Both the position numbers and the translations under genes were made by a program. Source: Myxococcaceae bacterium (GTDB lineage Bacteria; Myxococcota; Myxococcia; Myxococcales; Myxococcaceae). Taken from it: a stretch of DNA of 64,000 nt. How positions within the stretch are numbered: the stretch's first letter is position 1; each line of letters begins with the position of its first letter. Shown in pieces: positions 63,829-64,000 of this stretch. Location: the NCBI GenBank assembly GCA_016793095.1, contig JAEUJQ010000045.1, positions 186,001 through 250,000 of the forward strand, in the 5' to 3' direction. The notes beneath the pieces were generated by a model. That model was given only the letters and a program-made list of their open reading frames with translations, had not been told where the DNA came from and did no database searches.

Positions 63829-64000
63829 TCAGGGCGCGGTGGGCAGGTTGTCGAGCGCCACCGTCTGATCCACCTGGGCGTCCGAGCCGACCTCGAGCGT
63901 GAGCACCCGCACCGTGCCGTCCTCTTCCTTGAGCTCGAACGAGAAGGCGCCTGCGGGGACCACCGTCTCGAGCGGGGTCTTGCCGATCGGCTTGCCCATG
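63829..64000 (-). CDS. C-terminal end of a PEGA-domain protein (cut by window edge)
   Basis: Only the last 57 codons are inside the window. GKPIGKTPLE followed by VVPAGAFSFEL is the PEGA beta-sandwich signature; the tail ends DNLPTAP. The rest lies beyond 64000, so it could be a kinase, TonB-like or other protein. An in-frame ATG at 63999 is probably internal. Confidence 0.7.
   Translation of the reverse strand, partial: MGKPIGKTPLETVVPAGAFSFELKEEDGTVRVLTLEVGSDAQVDQTVALDNLPTAP

Noticed and set aside
62070-63902. Long plus-strand open frame opposite the M2 peptidase
   Set aside because: Composition is Leu/Val/Glu/Arg-rich with no motif; the minus strand has a clear zinc peptidase.

Overview
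The window is high-GC bacterial chromosome that reads as a myxobacterium (Myxococcota). The main signs are a very large Ser/Thr kinase with a Pro-rich linker, a PilZ-receiver protein, PEGA and carboxypeptidase-regulatory-like surface proteins, many lipoproteins, a bacterial deoxyhypusine-synthase homologue and an operon linking an ECF sigma factor to a caspase. This is an inference from gene content; no rRNA or marker-gene alignment was possible. Genes are tightly packed, with frequent 4-bp ATGA/GTGA overlaps. I see no prophage, intact insertion sequence or CRISPR array.

Layout. 1-1551: truncated beta-propeller/cytochrome lipoprotein. 1759-3611: a two-gene AAA ATPase plus DUF4276 (Toprim-like) unit that looks like a small anti-phage module. 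3825-6791: threonine catabolism (kbl-tdh) with a deoxynucleoside kinase. 6798-11514: a small hypothetical protein, a MORN-like lipoprotein, an esterase, a family 4 uracil-DNA glycosylase and coaBC. 11554-17639: two giant overlapping repeat proteins with carboxypeptidase-regulatory-like folds. 17721-23717: FadL-type porin, PP2C-cNMP phosphatase, deoxyhypusine synthase homologue and a large ASH-type lipoprotein. 23768-24844: a decayed Rpn/transposase_31 nuclease gene. 24977-28965: Rrf2 regulator, PHP phosphoesterase, a tandem of one intact and one catalytically broken HtrA-type protease, and a LuxR-type regulator. 29210-33140: lycopene cyclase, di-haem peroxidase, cytochrome c and lysC.

33356-37983 is a Gld-type ABC transporter operon (ATPase, permease, GldG-like, DUF4340). 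37984-38790 is an M48 metalloprotease lipoprotein. 38979-43830 is the most striking locus: lipoprotein, ECF sigma factor, membrane anti-sigma (ZAS motif plus DUF4384), caspase fused to a C-terminal beta-barrel, and a second lipoprotein related to the first, all co-directional with overlaps or gaps of 10 bp or less. 43832-47522 holds a divergent PAP2 membrane protein and an MFS/spermidine-synthase-like fusion. 47665-52305 is the giant kinase. 52318-54075 is ffh back-to-back with tRNA-Leu(UAA), sharing a palindromic -10-like element. The right end holds a PilZ-receiver protein, a DUF2079 membrane protein, glutaredoxin, a lipoprotein facing a third trypsin-like protease, a Nudix hydrolase, moaC plus a WD40 protein, cspA with a clear terminator, an M2-family peptidase and the C-terminus of a PEGA-domain protein.

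Housekeeping genes (kbl-tdh, coaBC, lysC, ffh, moaC, cspA, grxC) are interleaved with envelope and signalling genes. The two best candidates for under-described biology are the sigma/anti-sigma/caspase-barrel operon and the AAA/Toprim pair.
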